A stretch of 64,000 nt of DNA. It comes from Culex pipiens pallens. Its lineage: Eukaryota; Arthropoda; Insecta; Diptera; Culicidae. How positions within the stretch are numbered: position 1 is the first letter of the stretch; every line of letters begins with the position of its first letter. The position numbers and the translations under genes are program-made. The stretch lies in assembly GCF_016801865.2 (NCBI RefSeq), contig NC_068938.1, positions 2,831,912-2,895,911 of the forward strand, in the 5' to 3' direction. Below are positions 1 through 12,594 of this stretch, piece after piece. The notes below the pieces were generated by a model, which did not search any database, had not been told where the DNA came from, and saw only the letters and a list, made by a program, of their open reading frames with translations.

Positions 1-188
1 CGGGGACTGACTATAAAAACCCCAAAATTCTTGAGGAGGGCAGTTAGTTCCAGTTAGTTCCAGTCAGTTCCAGCCAGTTCAAGCCCAGTCCAGTTCCAGA
101 TCCTGAAGAAGCCCCAGACCAGCCGGACCCGCCAGCAGCCACCAGTAGCAGAGGCCCCAGTCCAGCCGGACTTAGCGGTGGAGGCCGC

Positions 189-328
189 AGTCCGCCGGGA
201 CTTAGCCGCTGTGAAGAGTCCGCCGGGACTTAGCCGCTGTGAAGAGTCCGCCGGGACTTAGCCGCTGTGAAGAGTCCGCCGGGACTTAGCCGCTGGGAAG
301 AGTCCGCCGGGACTTAGCCGCCGTGGAG
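189..328. repeat. 28-bp tandem repeat, five copies
   Basis: Units start at 189, 217, 245, 273 and 301, exactly 28 bp apart, each beginning AGTCCGCCGGGACTTAGCC. The first three are almost identical and the last two differ at the 3' end. A looser 30-bp relative precedes them at 159-188. The copies are very similar, so the array looks recently expanded or homogenised. It lies inside the putative LTR/promoter region. Confidence 0.9.
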
Positions 329-361
329 TCAACCAGGGACGTAGCAGAGTTCGGGTCTGGC

Positions 362-442
362 ATGGCTCGGCGAAGAGGTCTGGAGGACAAGTCTGGCTTC
401 AACGTAGAGAACTGGTTCGACGAAGATCTCAATGCAAAGTGA
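362..442 (+). CDS. 26-residue small open frame after the 28-bp array
   Basis: An ATG at 362 opens a frame of 26 codons ending in TGA at 440-442. The peptide starts MARRRGLEDK and is mixed-charge, with an acidic C-terminal half containing W and F. The codons are GC-rich like the surrounding block and unlike the AT-rich DNA beyond it. It might be the first few codons of a retrotransposon protein, a short coding exon or chance. No family is recognised. Confidence 0.15.
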   Translation: MARRRGLEDKSGFNVENWFDEDLNAK

Positions 443-540
443 TGTGATCGTGCGCGTAAAAGTTGAAAGTGTTACCGCAAAAATGTAATCTTCAAAAAGT
501 GTAATATACAGATAAGTGAAGTTTACTGATCTGTTTTGAC

Positions 541-3500
541 TCTATGAGTAAATATCACAAAAATCCTGAAAGCCTAAACCGCTCGGGCCGTTCAATTGCT
601 TCCCGAAATACCGGTAATCAAAAATTTAGGCTAATTTGGGCAACAATGGGAAAATTTATTTTTTCCCGTTTTTTTTCATATTTTTACATGGTCAGCAATC
701 AAAAAATAATGAGGAGTGTAAAGAATTTATCAGCTTTTCCTTTTTTTCTTAAAAATGGTGAAACGTGAGCAATTTTTTCAAAAATATTGCAAAACGGTGA
801 TTTTTTAAAGGCATACATTTTCGATTACATACTTGATTTTAATTACAAAAAAAAATTAAGTAACTTTTTTTTAATTAAAATATCATAACTATTTGACAAA
901 TATCATGATTATTTGCCCTTGCTAGAATTTCCTGAAAAGATGGAATTTTATGTCTATTAAACATAAAAAAATAAATACAAATTTTTAGTGACAAAAATAT
1001 TTCCCCTTTTTGTGATTTATGTAAAAATCTCTTTTATTTTTCTTATGAAAAGAGCGGAAGCATTTAGCCTTTGTGACCAATAAGAATGTAATCGATCAAT
1101 TTCTTGAGCTTTTTACAACATTATGAATACGGCGGACCGTAATTGTAAAAATACAAACTAAAAAAACGAGCAAAACTATGTAAAATACGTTAATTTTCGT
1201 CGCAAATTTTCACATAAATCTAAGTACTTTTAAAATGTGCCGAATAGGAGCCAAAGAAAAAAATAAACAAAAACATCGAAAAGAGGCAAATTGGGCAAAA
1301 TGGACCCTTGTCGTCATTGGCGATAAATGGGAATGTACTATGAAGTGCGGCAAACTTAGGCAATTAGGCAAGAGATACTAACAAAAAAAAACATTTTGAA
1401 TTTGAATGAGAGAAAATCGTTCTTAAGTGCGGCAAATAGAAATATTAATAAAAAAAAACTTCCAAAGAAAGGAAAAGGGGTAAAATAGACTAATGCTCTT
1501 CATTTTCCACTAATGAGAAAATAATCAATCAATTGCTCGTATTTTTCATAATCTATGATACTTTGTCCACTGTGCATTCCTGAAACTGAAGCAGATTACT
1601 GTGATCGAAACGACGAGCCCTGTTAGTAAAGCAGTTAGAAAAATCGTTTTAACCAAAATCGAATAACACAAATGTGCTCTCTTATACTAAGCTTGCTGGG
1701 ATTCATATCCAAAAAGAACAAACTAATCGGGGCATCGATATATTAAAGGAAAATTTAAAACAATCTTTAGTTTAAGCGGAGATGTTATATAATCAGAGCT
1801 TAGAAGTTAATGTTAAGTAATTTGTTTTTGTTTTGTTTTCAAAATTCTAGGTGTAAAAATGCATCAGCGACCTTATTTTTAAGGAGATTGGGTGTATTAG
1901 TATTAGTGTTTTATTTAAGACTCATCTAAATTTGAATTTCACAAACAAAAATCGTCACTCAGATCACCCCTACTTAAACCGCAATCCTATCTTCCCCAAC
2001 TCGAAATCACACTTCATGTTAGAGCTCCGCCTTGCACTGGGCGGTGGTGGCGATGGTGGTTTCGGTAATTGAAAATCCTATTTGATGGTTGTTTACACGA
2101 CAAAAGGTTGTTTGAACTCTGGCTTCGACCGCCACCGCCGTCGTTCGTTGCCGCCTTTGACGTTGGTTTGCTGGTTGGTTCTGGAACAGCCAACAGCAAC
2201 TACAAGTCAACAAAAGCATTAACAACATGCGATACGCACTACACGCCCAGTTCGGAGGGGGGGGGGGGTCGGTCGAAGGGGGGCCACCCACTTATTCATG
2301 TATTTACAACTCTCTCGTTGCGTCGACAATAACACATATTTCACGCTTTTCGAAATCACACTCTGGCGCTGCCTGGCTGAACCCCTCGTTCAGCGCAAGG
2401 ATCATAATAGCTCAGCATCAGCAGCAAGTGAATTGAGTTCGGTCTTTTGAGCTATTCGATATGGGTAATTGAATCGAAATCATGCCTCTCGTTCGGATAA
2501 ACATTTGTTGGAATTGGATACAACATTGTGTTGGTTCGTTCGTTCCCACTCGACAGATGTGTAATTACAGGCCACGGTGGTTGAAGTAAATAATAACGCA
2601 ATCCATCTTCCGCCGGAACTTGGCACTCCAATTCGCTGGAGAAATCAACACAAAACTTTCCTAAAGGGCGCACCAGCCGAACCGAGCGGTTGTTTAAAGT
2701 TTGTGTAAATCACTTTGCGAAATGTGAAACTTTCTGCCTACCAGCTTTCAGATATGGATGATCTTCCATGAATCACAAAGTTTAGTCCTCCTCCGCAAAA
2801 CATCTCCTCTGTTGCTGCTGGAATGTTGATTTATGCCGGAAAATTTCATTCCACCGAATATCCAAAATAGACACGCGTGCACGTGGTTTGAGAGTATATA
2901 ATTTTGCATTCGAAAAAGGGAGAAAAAAACTCTTGCGAAACAGTCATAAATTTAGGCGGTGAAAAACTCACCCCAACTCAAATAGCGCATTTTTTTATTG
3001 ATAACAAGCTCGAACGTGAGTTGTGTAGTTGTTTTGGAGTTGGGGAACTAAACGTTTGAAACAATTGGATTCAAAATAAATAGCAGATTTCAACATCTCT
3101 TTATTTTTATTGAGGAAAATTAAAAAAAAAAACAATGCGCTTTATAAAGATAATATAAAAAATAACTACATTCTCGATTAGCCAACTTTGATAACTTTGA
3201 TTTTTGACAAAGAACTTTGTCCTAAGGTTTCTATACGTGGTGTCAATCCAAAATTTTCGCGAAGCGAAAACGTTACGTGACGAATTCCCCTCTCGGCAAA
3301 TTTCCCCTCTTTTTGGTGCACGCTGGTTGGATGAACGGACGTTTCCCAATCAGTCAATCGAGAGACGTGAGATTGATGTATCTAAATTCACCCCCACTCC
3401 ACCTCATAATTTTCGGATCGCCGACGAGCCAACAAAACTAGGCTCGGTCGGTCCCGAAAATTCATTCTTCTGCTGGACGTCGACGAGAACACATCAGAAG

Positions 3501-3616
3501 CAGATGGCCTGGTGGCCTGGTAGCAGACGGCCTGGAGGTCCGAGAGCAGATCAGATGGCTTGGAGGCAAGGACCAGCTAAGCGACATGCCAGTCGCGGGA
3601 GTCGATCATTGGAACT
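541..3616. other. No gene seen; AT-rich DNA with one GC-richer stretch
   Basis: About 541-2000 is AT-rich with many short A and T runs and no credible exon. About 2000-2700 is GC-richer and looks single-copy, with a 12-base G run at about 2258-2269. Its overlapping short frames on both strands show no domain. At 3200-3616 there is a mixed-composition run leading into the minisatellite, again with no exon I can support. Confidence 0.6.
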
Positions 3617-5861
3617 GGCCACCACATGGACTGGAGTGGCCGTAGGCCCCAGGGATGTTCCGATGGGGGGACATTTTCCGGACCGTAAGAGTTGGGGCAA
3701 TATGGGTATCAAACTTTATGGTTTTTGATACTGGACATGAAATTTGACATTTTGGCAGTAGTGGCCACAATCCGGAGTGGCCGGAGGCCCCGGGGATGTT
3801 CCGATGGGGGGACATTTTCCGGACCGTAAGAGTTGGGGCAATATGGGTATCAAACTTTAGGGTTTTTGATACTGGATATGAAATTTGACATTTCGGCAGT
3901 AGTGGCCACAATCCGGAGTGGCCGGAGGCCCCGGGGATGTTCCGATGGGGGGACATTTTCCGGACCGTAAGAGTTGGGGCAATATGGGTATCAAACTTTA
4001 TGGTTTTTGATACTGGACATGACATTTGACATTTCGACAGTAGTGGCCACAATCCGGAGTGGCCGGAGGCCCCACGGATGTTCCGATGGGGGGACATTTG
4101 CCGGACCGTAAGAGTTGGGGCAATATGGGTATCAAACTTTAGGGTTTTTGATACTGGATATGAAATTTGACATTTCGGCAGTAGTGGCCACAATCCGGAG
4201 TGGCCGGAGGCCCCGGGGATGTTCCGATGGGGGGACATTTGCCGAACCATAAGAGTAGGGGCAATATGGGTATCAAACTTTAGGGTTTTTGATACTGGAT
4301 ATGAAATTTGACATTTCGGCAGTAGTGGCCACAATCCGGAGTGGCCGGAGGCCCCGGGGATGTTCCGATGGGGGGACATTTGCCGAACCATAAGAGTAGG
4401 GGCAATACGGGTATCAAACTTTATGGTTTTTGATACTGGATATGAAATTTGACATTTCGGCAGTAGTGGCCACAATCCGGAGTGGCCGGAGGCCCCGCGG
4501 ATGTTCCGATGGGGGGACATTTGCTGGACCGTAAGAGTTGGGGCAATATGGGTATCAAACTTTATGGTTTTTGATACCGGACATGAAATTTGACATTTTG
4601 GCAGTAGTGGCCACAATCCGGAGTGTCCGAAGGCCCCGCGGATGTTCCGATGGGGGGACATTTGCCGGACCGTAAGAGTTGGGGCAATATGGGTACCAAA
4701 CTTTATGGTTTTTGATACTGGACATGAAATTTGACATTTCGGCAGTAGTGGCCACAATCCGGAGTGGCCAGAGGCCCCGCGGATGTTCCGATGGGGGGAC
4801 ATTTGCTGGACCGTAAGAGTAGGGGCAATATGGGTATCAAACTTTATGGTTTTTGATACCGGACATGAAATTTGACATTTTGGCAGTAGTGGCCACAATC
4901 CGGAGTGGCCGGAGGCCCCGCGGATGTTCCGATGGGGGGACATTTGCTGGACCGTAAGAGTTGGGGCAATATGGGTATCAAACATTATGGTTTTTGATAC
5001 TGGACATGAAATTTGACATTTTGGCAGTAGTGGCCACAATCCGGAGCGGCCGAAGGCCCCGCGGATGTTCCGATGGGGGGACATTTGCCGGACCGTAAGA
5101 GTTGGGGCAATATGGGTACCAAACTTTATGGTTTTTGATACTGGACATGAAATTTGACATTTCGGCAGTAGTGGCCACAATCCGGAGTGGCCAGAGGCCC
5201 CGCGGATGTTCCGATGGGGGGACATTTGCTGGACCGTAAGAGTAGGGGCAATATGGGTATCAAACTTTATGGTTTTTGATACCGGACATGAAATTTGACA
5301 TTTTGGCAGTAGTGGCCACAATCCGGAGTGGCCGGAGGCCCCGCGGATGTTCCGATGGGGGGACATTTGCTGGACCGTAAGAGTTGGGGCAATATGGGTA
5401 TCAAACATTATGGTTTTTGATACTGGATATGAAATTTGACATTTCGGCAGTAGTGGCCACAATCCGGAGTGGCCGGAGGCCCCGCGGATATTCCGATGGG
5501 GGGACATTTGCCGGACCGTAAGTGTTGGGGCAATATGGGTATCAAACTTTATGGTTTTGATACTGAACATGAAATTTAACATTTCGGCAGTAGTGGCCAC
5601 AATCCGGAGTGGCCGGAGGCCCCGCGGATGTTCCGATGGGGGGACATTTGCCGGACCGTAAGAGTTGGGGCAATATGGGTATAAAACTTTATGGTTTTTG
5701 ATACTGGATATGAAATTTGATATTTTGGCAGTAGTGGCCACAATCCGGAGTGGCCGGAGGTCGCGCGGATGTTCCGATGGGGGGGGGGGACATTTGCCGA
5801 ACCATAAGAGTTGGGGCAATATGGGTATTAAACTTTATGATTTTTGATACTGGACATAAAA
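3617..5861. repeat. 141-bp minisatellite, 16 units, with a 423-bp higher-order repeat
   Basis: The anchor GATGTTCCG recurs at 3654, 3795, 3936, 4077, 4218, 4359, 4500, 4641, 4782, 4923, 5064, 5205, 5346, 5487, 5627 and 5768. Spacing is exactly 141 bp except for one 140-bp step caused by a single T deletion near 5555. 141 is divisible by three, so long stop-free frames run through the array on the minus strand; I regard these as a by-product of the period. Variant units repeat every third copy: the GTACCAAAC variant and the CCGAAGGCC variant occur around 4621-4700 and again 423 bp later, so a three-unit block was duplicated. Confidence 0.95.
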
Positions 5862-7040
5862 AGTTGCATTTGGCCATTATCTGAAACTAAGCAGTTAAAA
5901 TATATTGCTTATTAGGCAGGAAGTAATAAATAGATTACTGCGATGCACATTTTTTTATGCCACTGCGAAAATCTGTTTCTGGAAATTTAAAATAACTATC
6001 ACGTAATCATTAAGAGCCCTGTAAGGGTAGTTTTTATTGTCTGCTGTTCAAATTTCCTTTACTGCCGCCGATTGCTTGCAACAGCCCTGCAAAAACATTC
6101 CCGCATCTTGGTAACTTTCGAGTGGTGAAGGAAAGTAAATTGATTTCACTTCGATTTCTATTTCAGCTCCACTTGCAATTTCCGTCCCCTTAGTTCGATA
6201 GGACGGTTATTATAAGGGGGGAATTTGGACCGGACATTCTAATCGAAAATTTCAACAATCATCTTGCAAAGTTCTTTGTCATACTGGTCATGTGTAACAT
6301 AACCACCTGCACCTTTTTTTGTTTAAAATCAAATTAGAGTTAAGCACTTGTTAAACACAATTAAAATGAATTTACTTCGGAAATCTGGCTTCATTTTGAG
6401 TTCCTTTCTCATTCAAAATAATAAGTTTGAAGAGTGATTTAAATCTTAATAACATATCGCTAGACAGTTTCGGGATTTGAAAAAAAAATTACTGTAAAAT
6501 TGGTCTCAGAAAACTTCAAAATATTAATAATAATAAATGTCTAACCCAAGGTCTAACCAACTGAAAACAATTTGAAATGCATTTTTCTGCGATTAAAATC
6601 AAATTGAGCATGTCTGGGAACGACTAAAATTTTTTCTATTTTTTTCAATTCCGTTGTTCAGTACTGCAAAAAAAAAAATTTCAGTGAATAAAATTAATGT
6701 TGTCAATACTAAGATATTTACAAACTAATGATTGCAAAACAACTAGGCAACTGCATTTTAAATAGCTTTTTTATTCAAATGTTGAAAAAATGGATTTAAT
6801 TTCAATTTTTATACTTGTATACACCTGAAGTGCTGAACTTTTCATCAATGTTATTTTCTTTTGTAGTGATAAGTAGGTCTCAAATAGTAAACAAATATGA
6901 TAATTACAAAGTTGATCACGTTTAAGACGTAAGATTGGTACATGATTTGGACAGATTTTGTGATAGAAAAAATATGAAATTCTATCTCATAAAAATATGT
7001 TAATTTACTTATTTTTATGTGTGAATTCACATATTCCTAA
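5862..7040. other. No gene seen; AT-rich, includes a dispersed-repeat copy
   Basis: The stretch is AT-rich with short homopolymers. I see no exon. Part of it (6556-6815) matches 11612-11882 and is listed separately. Confidence 0.55.
6556..6815 (+). repeat. Diverged dispersed repeat, copy 1
   Basis: This block and 11612-11882 align over about 260 bp in the same orientation. Shared landmarks in order are CAACTGAAAACAAT, CATTTTTCTGC/CCCTATTCTGC, AACATGT/AGCATGT, CAAAACAACTAG and a TTCAAATGTTGAAA segment. The copies differ by many substitutions and small indels, so they are old. No termini or duplications are visible. Confidence 0.6.
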
Positions 7041-8038
7041 TGAAGCATCCAATTTCCCGGAAAAAAATTGTAAATTTCCCGGGAATAACCGAAATTCAAG
7101 CAAAAGTATACATTTTCCTAACTTTTTGGGATTTTTTTTTTATTTACAAAAAATAATAATGAAAAAACTCAATTTAATTTTATTTAATTAAATTTAATTC
7201 AATCAGTTCTTCTGAAATTTTCATATCAAGGTATACTGCCGCTCTAATCGTGTCCGTCCCATATGTAAAAACAGCAAGCCGAGAAAAACACGTGTCAAAG
7301 TTGTCCCACCCATAAGGCTACGTGTTAGAATTTCACGAAAAAGGGAATTTTCTCCGGCTTTCTAGAACAAAGTACTACATTTTATTGGTTTTTCTGATAG
7401 TTTACAAGATTTTGAACCAACCTGCATCATTACCTCAAAATTGCCAAAATGACAGATGGAACGGACTAGCTTCGAGCGGCAGTATATTTAAAGTAATATT
7501 AATTTCAGATGTGTTCACAACTGGAATCTTGTTTATTTGATAATCAACAAAAATTACGATATTTTGGAAAGACTATAAACGATCATAATTCTGGTTAGTT
7601 TTTTTAAACAAAATTTCCAGAGTTTTTTTTTTTTTTTTTTTTTGATTAGGTCCTATAAACATATGAAAGATAATAGTTTATTGGTCCTTTTAAAAAAAAA
7701 AAACTATGGATTTGTTCTTAGATCATTTGTAAATAAGTTTACCCTTTCCACCAAGACGTGTATTTGACTGAACCATTAAATTAAAAAAAAACTTTGTATT
7801 ATATCAAAGGTAATAAAAAAAATGCAATCTTAATTCACTAATGATTATTTTTTTATATTTTGTACGAGTTGAAAGAAAATGTGTATATTTTCTTTTTTAT
7901 ATTATATATATATATATATTATATATTAAGATCAGAACAATTTTTGATTAATTTTAAATGTTCCGGGGATTTCCTGGAAATTTGTTGAAAATTTCCTGTT
8001 TCCCGAAAATTTTGTTACCCCGGGAAATTGGACGCTCT
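7041..8038. mobile_element. hAT-like MITE, about 1 kb, old copy
   Basis: The right end reads CCGGGAAATTGGACGCTCTA and its reverse complement matches the left end (TGAAGCATCCAATTTCCCGG). The consensus end TAGAGCGTCC begins with TAGAG, common in hAT terminal repeats. Flanking 8-mers ATTCCTAA and ATTATTAA agree at six of eight positions, consistent with a decayed 8-bp hAT duplication. The interior is AT-rich with a poly(T) run near 7625-7643 and a TA microsatellite near 7903-7926, and has no transposase frame. Related right ends occur near 53820-53905 and 61170-61270. Confidence 0.6.
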
Positions 8039-10155
8039 AATTATTAAGCTTGAATTAAAATTACTTCGAAGAAAAAGCCGCTCTCTATAAAAAATATTCA
8101 ATTACTTTCAAATAATTTGATTTCAAGCATTCTACTTTGGTAAATTTCCATATTTTACCAAACCAATTAATATGTGTTTTAATCTGAGGAAAAACTTTTT
8201 AGAACATCGCAAAGAAAATTTGCAACATTACCCAAAACAAATGTCTAAATTTACAACCTTTTATTCAAATTCAATGTTCAATTTGGTAGCAATCCACATA
8301 GCACAAATTTGTTTAACCCGCTTAAATTTCTACTTTAAGAATGCAACCATTGATTCAAATTACAAAAAATGCAAAAATTACTGTTTGCCGCAAGATAATT
8401 ATTCAAGAAATATTTTTCAAAAAACGATAAAATAATGCTTCGATTTAAATGTCTTAATTGCATTAAATATTACATTGAATAATATTGACTATAATATAAC
8501 ATTTTTTATACATTTTAAACTCTTAACAATTTTAACACAAATGTTGAATGATTGTAACCATATCATATCCATCTCTGTGTCTTGCCGGGAGAAAGAAAAT
8601 CCATCAATAGTTTGAAATTTCAAAACAGTAAAGTTGAAACTATAATTAAATCAATCAAGCAATCAATCTGTCAAGATTGAACAATCATTTTCTGCTGCAT
8701 CCACAAAATGAAGACGTAGCAAAGTTGATTGCTGAGGCAAACTCGTTTTACCGCAAAATTTAATCTCATGATCCAAACGACCTAACTGAAAGCTTCATTG
8801 AGTTTTCTATTGGTCATTCCGTCAGAGTGAGAGGGAAGAACACGTTCACACACACACCTTCACAATAACGGCCATAACAGTCTCCATTTGTCAAACGAGT
8901 TGAGTAGCAGCCCCTAAAGCAGGAAAATCCAGGTTTCACAGATTTGAAATTCCAATCATAAAAGTATATGAAGAGCTGTGGCTGCAGCCGTCTTCTTCTT
9001 CCTGGTTGTTGTTCTATTCCCTCCCCCGTGCTTCAGACGACTTCCGGAGGTCCTTGAGGCTAAGCCACTGAACCGAACCAACTCAGAAAACTCAGCCAAG
9101 TCTACTCTCAGCCCGAGTATGACCCTTCCGATTTATGATTATTGTTATGACTGTTATATCCCACAAATAATGGCAAAGAATAAACGGTGTGCCACCAAAG
9201 AGCGTCTACGTGCCGTTCCGGAGTGGTGCGGTTGACCTACACACGTGCACACGCAGAGCCAGAGAGACATTCTGTCCATTGACGCAAGAACACAACGGTG
9301 AACCGTATACGGAAAAAGAAGCTTTATTTAACTGGAAAAATGTCCACCCTTTTTCGCTCTTGGTGAGTTCATGTCTTCATGTCTACCTATGCCGTCCTAG
9401 AATTGCACTGCAACCGGTTCGGAAACGGTTTTATCGAGCTCCAGGAGCGTTGAAACCCCCCGGAATAATCAATACATGTTACCAATTGTCCCCCCCTGTT
9501 GTACGTGTGTGTATCTGCTCAATGGCGCAATCGATTTCCCCAAAAATCGCTCTCCTCTCGAGTCTGCAGCAGAACATAAAAATAACCGCCGTCGACGTCG
9601 ATTTGTGCATACAAAATTTCACCCAAAATTGAGCCGTTTTGTTATCGGCAATAAGCGGAAGCCACATCCTGTGACCACCCCCCGTTCAACCCGTTGAACA
9701 ATCGCGCCAATATTTGGGCATTTCAGTCGCGCGCTCTCACAGAGGATGCAATTTGCAGTCTGTCGCGACGACGATGTCGATTTCTGGCCCAGGACACGTG
9801 CGCACCGCCGAACGTCGTCGTTGAGGCCATATTTATGACAATTTCAATTTTTGGCTTTCTAGTCACACAGCAGCAGCCAGCGTCACAGTAGGCTGTGTGT
9901 TGGTTTTTCGCTGAACTGACTGCCGGTTTTTGGGCAAACATAATTCAGCGCAAAATCGCTTGCGGTGAGGGGCGAACACGTGGAAGGTAGCAGGCCATGA
10001 CGTTTTAAGGGGAGCAGAATTGCGCACGTTGGGTGTTTGGTTTGATGCAGCGCAGCAGGTGCTGCACGGGTGGCTTTGATCGATGCAGGTTGGTTAATAT
10101 TATGATTGAGAGTTTGAGCGAAATTTGACCAATATGATAGTCTGAGTAGTGAGTT
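8039..10155. other. No gene seen; AT-rich then single-copy GC-richer DNA
   Basis: 8039-8900 is AT-rich and featureless. About 8900-10090 is GC-richer, with CpG-containing segments and no repeat character that I can see. Several short frames overlap on both strands without any domain, so I do not call a gene. It could be intronic, UTR or regulatory sequence. Confidence 0.5.
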
Positions 10156-11264
10156 CACGGCGTGTTTTCTAGAACAAACATTTAAAGAAAGAATAGTCAT
10201 CGCTACTGTCAAATGTGTCTTAGCGAAATGTTTCATCGGAAAATTCGGAATCAGAATCGAAATCGGAATAATAAATATTTTTTGTTCTAAATTCCTTTAT
10301 TATTTATTGGAAACTTTATAATAACTTTTCTGGAATCTTGTCAAATGATTTTTTTTATGTGTCATTTACTCATCAAAATGTGTAATGTGTTTGTAGAAGA
10401 TGGCAAATAGCTAAACATTTTTAAAATTCGTGTGGTTTAACTCTGAATGTCACATTTTTTTTTTTTGGCTTAAACAAAAATAAAATATTATTTAACAGAA
10501 AAAATCAAACAGAAGCGTAAAACGTATTAAAAAGATAAGATAAGACTTTTATAACATTGCTGATTCCTTGATCATTTTATACAAAATAAAAATTATAAAA
10601 ATCGTTTCATACTCATGAAAAGTGTTTCTCCTGAAGCTCGTTACAGTAATTTTTAGTTTAGTTTTTCGTTTTTCGAGTATAAAACATGTTTTGTATTCAT
10701 GCACCTGGTTCATGTTTGGTTAAGGAAATATTATATTTTTTCATTAAAATCTAGTAATATCCCTTATCAATCTAGAACTTGAAAAAAAATCGATTTTATC
10801 AGCTTAAGTCAAGCTAAATCCGAGCAGACGGATAATATTTATACACAAAAATTATGTTGCAATCTAAGAATTCTTTTAAAAATATTTTTTTCATACGGTT
10901 TTATAATTTTCCTTTCTCAATAAATCCCAAATATTCAAAAACTCGCTTAAACTTAATTTCAAAAATGTTTAGCGATGTGCAACCTTCTACAAAGTTGTTT
11001 CTTACCTTATTTGCATATTTTAATGATTAAATGGCACATATAAAATATTATTTGACAAGTTTCCATAACTGATATTAAAAAGTTTCCAATAAATAATAAA
11101 GGAATTTGGAACAAAAAACATAAAAAATAGATATCTCAGAAATTTCCCGATGAATTATTTCGCTCTTAGAAGCATTGGAAAGCTGAGAAAATTTCCTATA
11201 AGACACATTTGACAGTAGCGATGACTATTTTTTCTCCTTAAGGTTGCCCAGAAAACACGCCGTG
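10156..11264. mobile_element. Foldback element with long imperfect arms, 1109 bp
   Basis: The ends are CACGGCGTGTTTTCT and its exact inverse complement. They are flanked by the 4-bp duplication AGTT (10152-10155 and 11265-11268). The arms stay alignable for roughly 500 bp each toward a centre near 10710. Landmarks present in both orientations include TAGTCATCGCTACTGTC, AATGTGTCTTA, ATTCCTTTATTATTTATTG and CTAAACATTTTT. No transposase is encoded. CAC ends plus a 4-bp duplication would fit a Chapaev/CACTA-like non-autonomous element, but that assignment is tentative. Confidence 0.8.
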
Positions 11265-11611
11265 AGTTATGTTATTGAAAACAGCATTGCCGTCAGTATT
11301 ACTTCAATGTGAGTGTTTAACATAAAAATTAAGTGTGTTTTGGTTGATCGTTTTAGCAAAATGCATAACCAAAGAGAGTTTCTTTGCATTCACAATAAAA
11401 AAAAAACTAATAATAATAAAATGCGAAAATTTTAAACTTTGATAAAGACTTAGTACAACGTTTTGTTCAGAAACTCATGCTGAACATTTTTCTACAAAAA
11501 GCTCGTAAAAATGTGATTTCCATAACAAAAATTACAAGAAAATGCAAAATACGGTCAATAAAGTTGGTAAACAAAATATTAAAAAAAAAAATCAATGGAA
11601 ATAGAAATTTA

Positions 11612-11882
11612 ATCAACTGAAAACAATCTTAAATGCCCTATTCTGCATTGATAATCATATTTAACATGTTTGGACTCGTTTAATAATATTTTGAACTTTT
11701 ATGGAATTAAAATGTACATCACCACAAAAACTTATTTTTCTCGCAGAAATAAAATTTTGTCATGACTTAGAAATTTTGGATACTTATGATTTCAAAACAA
11801 CTAGACAGATGTGTTATGCATTTTAAAACACTTTTTTTTCATTCAAATGTTGAAACCGTTGCCTGTAATTTAATTTTTTTAA
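11612..11882 (+). repeat. Diverged dispersed repeat, copy 2
   Basis: This is the partner of 6556-6815, about 5.06 kb downstream in the same orientation. It shares the ordered landmarks given there, including CAAAACAACTAGACA and TTCAAATGTTGAAA. The surrounding sequence does not match between the two sites, so this is a repeat family and not a segmental duplication. Confidence 0.6.
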
Positions 11883-12528
11883 CTTTTTTATTTTTTTTTT
11901 GCCTTACATAATACACATAAAAAGATTTTTGAGGTTTATTTAAAAAAAGTTTTCATGATTTTTCAAATCTGTGTGTCATATGCAAAAAATAGCAGTTAAG
12001 TTAAGGTAAGTTAAGAACCATTTATGCATACAGAGGCACTACATGCATTCAGTACAAATTTATTCCTTATGACTCATAGCTCTGCTGGATATGGATTCGC
12101 AAAACCAAGTCATTGAGGGTGGCAATTTAACACGCAACAATCTAGAAAAAAGCTTAAACGGAAGGAAATGCATTCTTTGTGGTTCTTGGTGACTTTTGCT
12201 AGCCAGAATATTAATCATTAGATTACAGTACAATGAGTCACAAGCTTATTGGTCATTTTTTGTGTCTTTTCGAAAATGGAGATTTTGTAATGTCTAAAAT
12301 CAAATTTCCAATGAACGGAATTTTTTTCCGGGTGATTGAATCATGAAATTGTTCATATGATGTTTTTTTATTCTTGTCGTTGAGTCTAATCGCGTCTTCA
12401 AAAATTGGAATAAGATTGGCGGTGGTCTGCTTAGAATACTCATTTGTTGATAAAACAGGCAACCAACCAATTAAATTCACAAACAAAATAAAAAAAAACC
12501 GAAGGTTCTATGCACGAACCTATGGAGA

Positions 12529-12594
12529 GTTTCGGATAATAGAACTTTGGATAATCGATATTTCGGATATCTAAGGTTTCGGATCATCGAGTCG
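12529..12594 (+). repeat. Short imperfect tandem repeat, about 16-bp unit
   Basis: Four successive variants of TTTCGGATAATCGA occur, separated by one to three variable bases. Copy-to-copy differences are one to four bases. Confidence 0.6.

Larger units (their letters stand above)
1..540 (+). mobile_element. LTR-like or promoter-like GC-rich region, truncated by the window start
   Basis: The stretch opens with a TATA-like motif (ACTATAAAAAC at about 10-20). About 25-30 bases further on it enters a run of short AGTTCCAGT-type repeats (about 45-110), then a 28-bp tandem array and a short open frame, before base composition drops abruptly to AT-rich at about 450-540. A TATA box followed by CAGT-rich repeats at the expected transcription start is typical of insect LTR retrotransposon U3/R regions. 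The left boundary is outside the window and I see no primer-binding site or gag/pol reading frame downstream, so this would be a solo or broken LTR. A host-gene 5' exon is the main alternative. Confidence 0.35.

Noticed and set aside
3606..5819. A 737-codon open frame on the minus strand
   Set aside because: It follows the 141-bp minisatellite (a multiple of three), has stop-free neighbours in other frames and no domain; it is a by-product of the tandem period.
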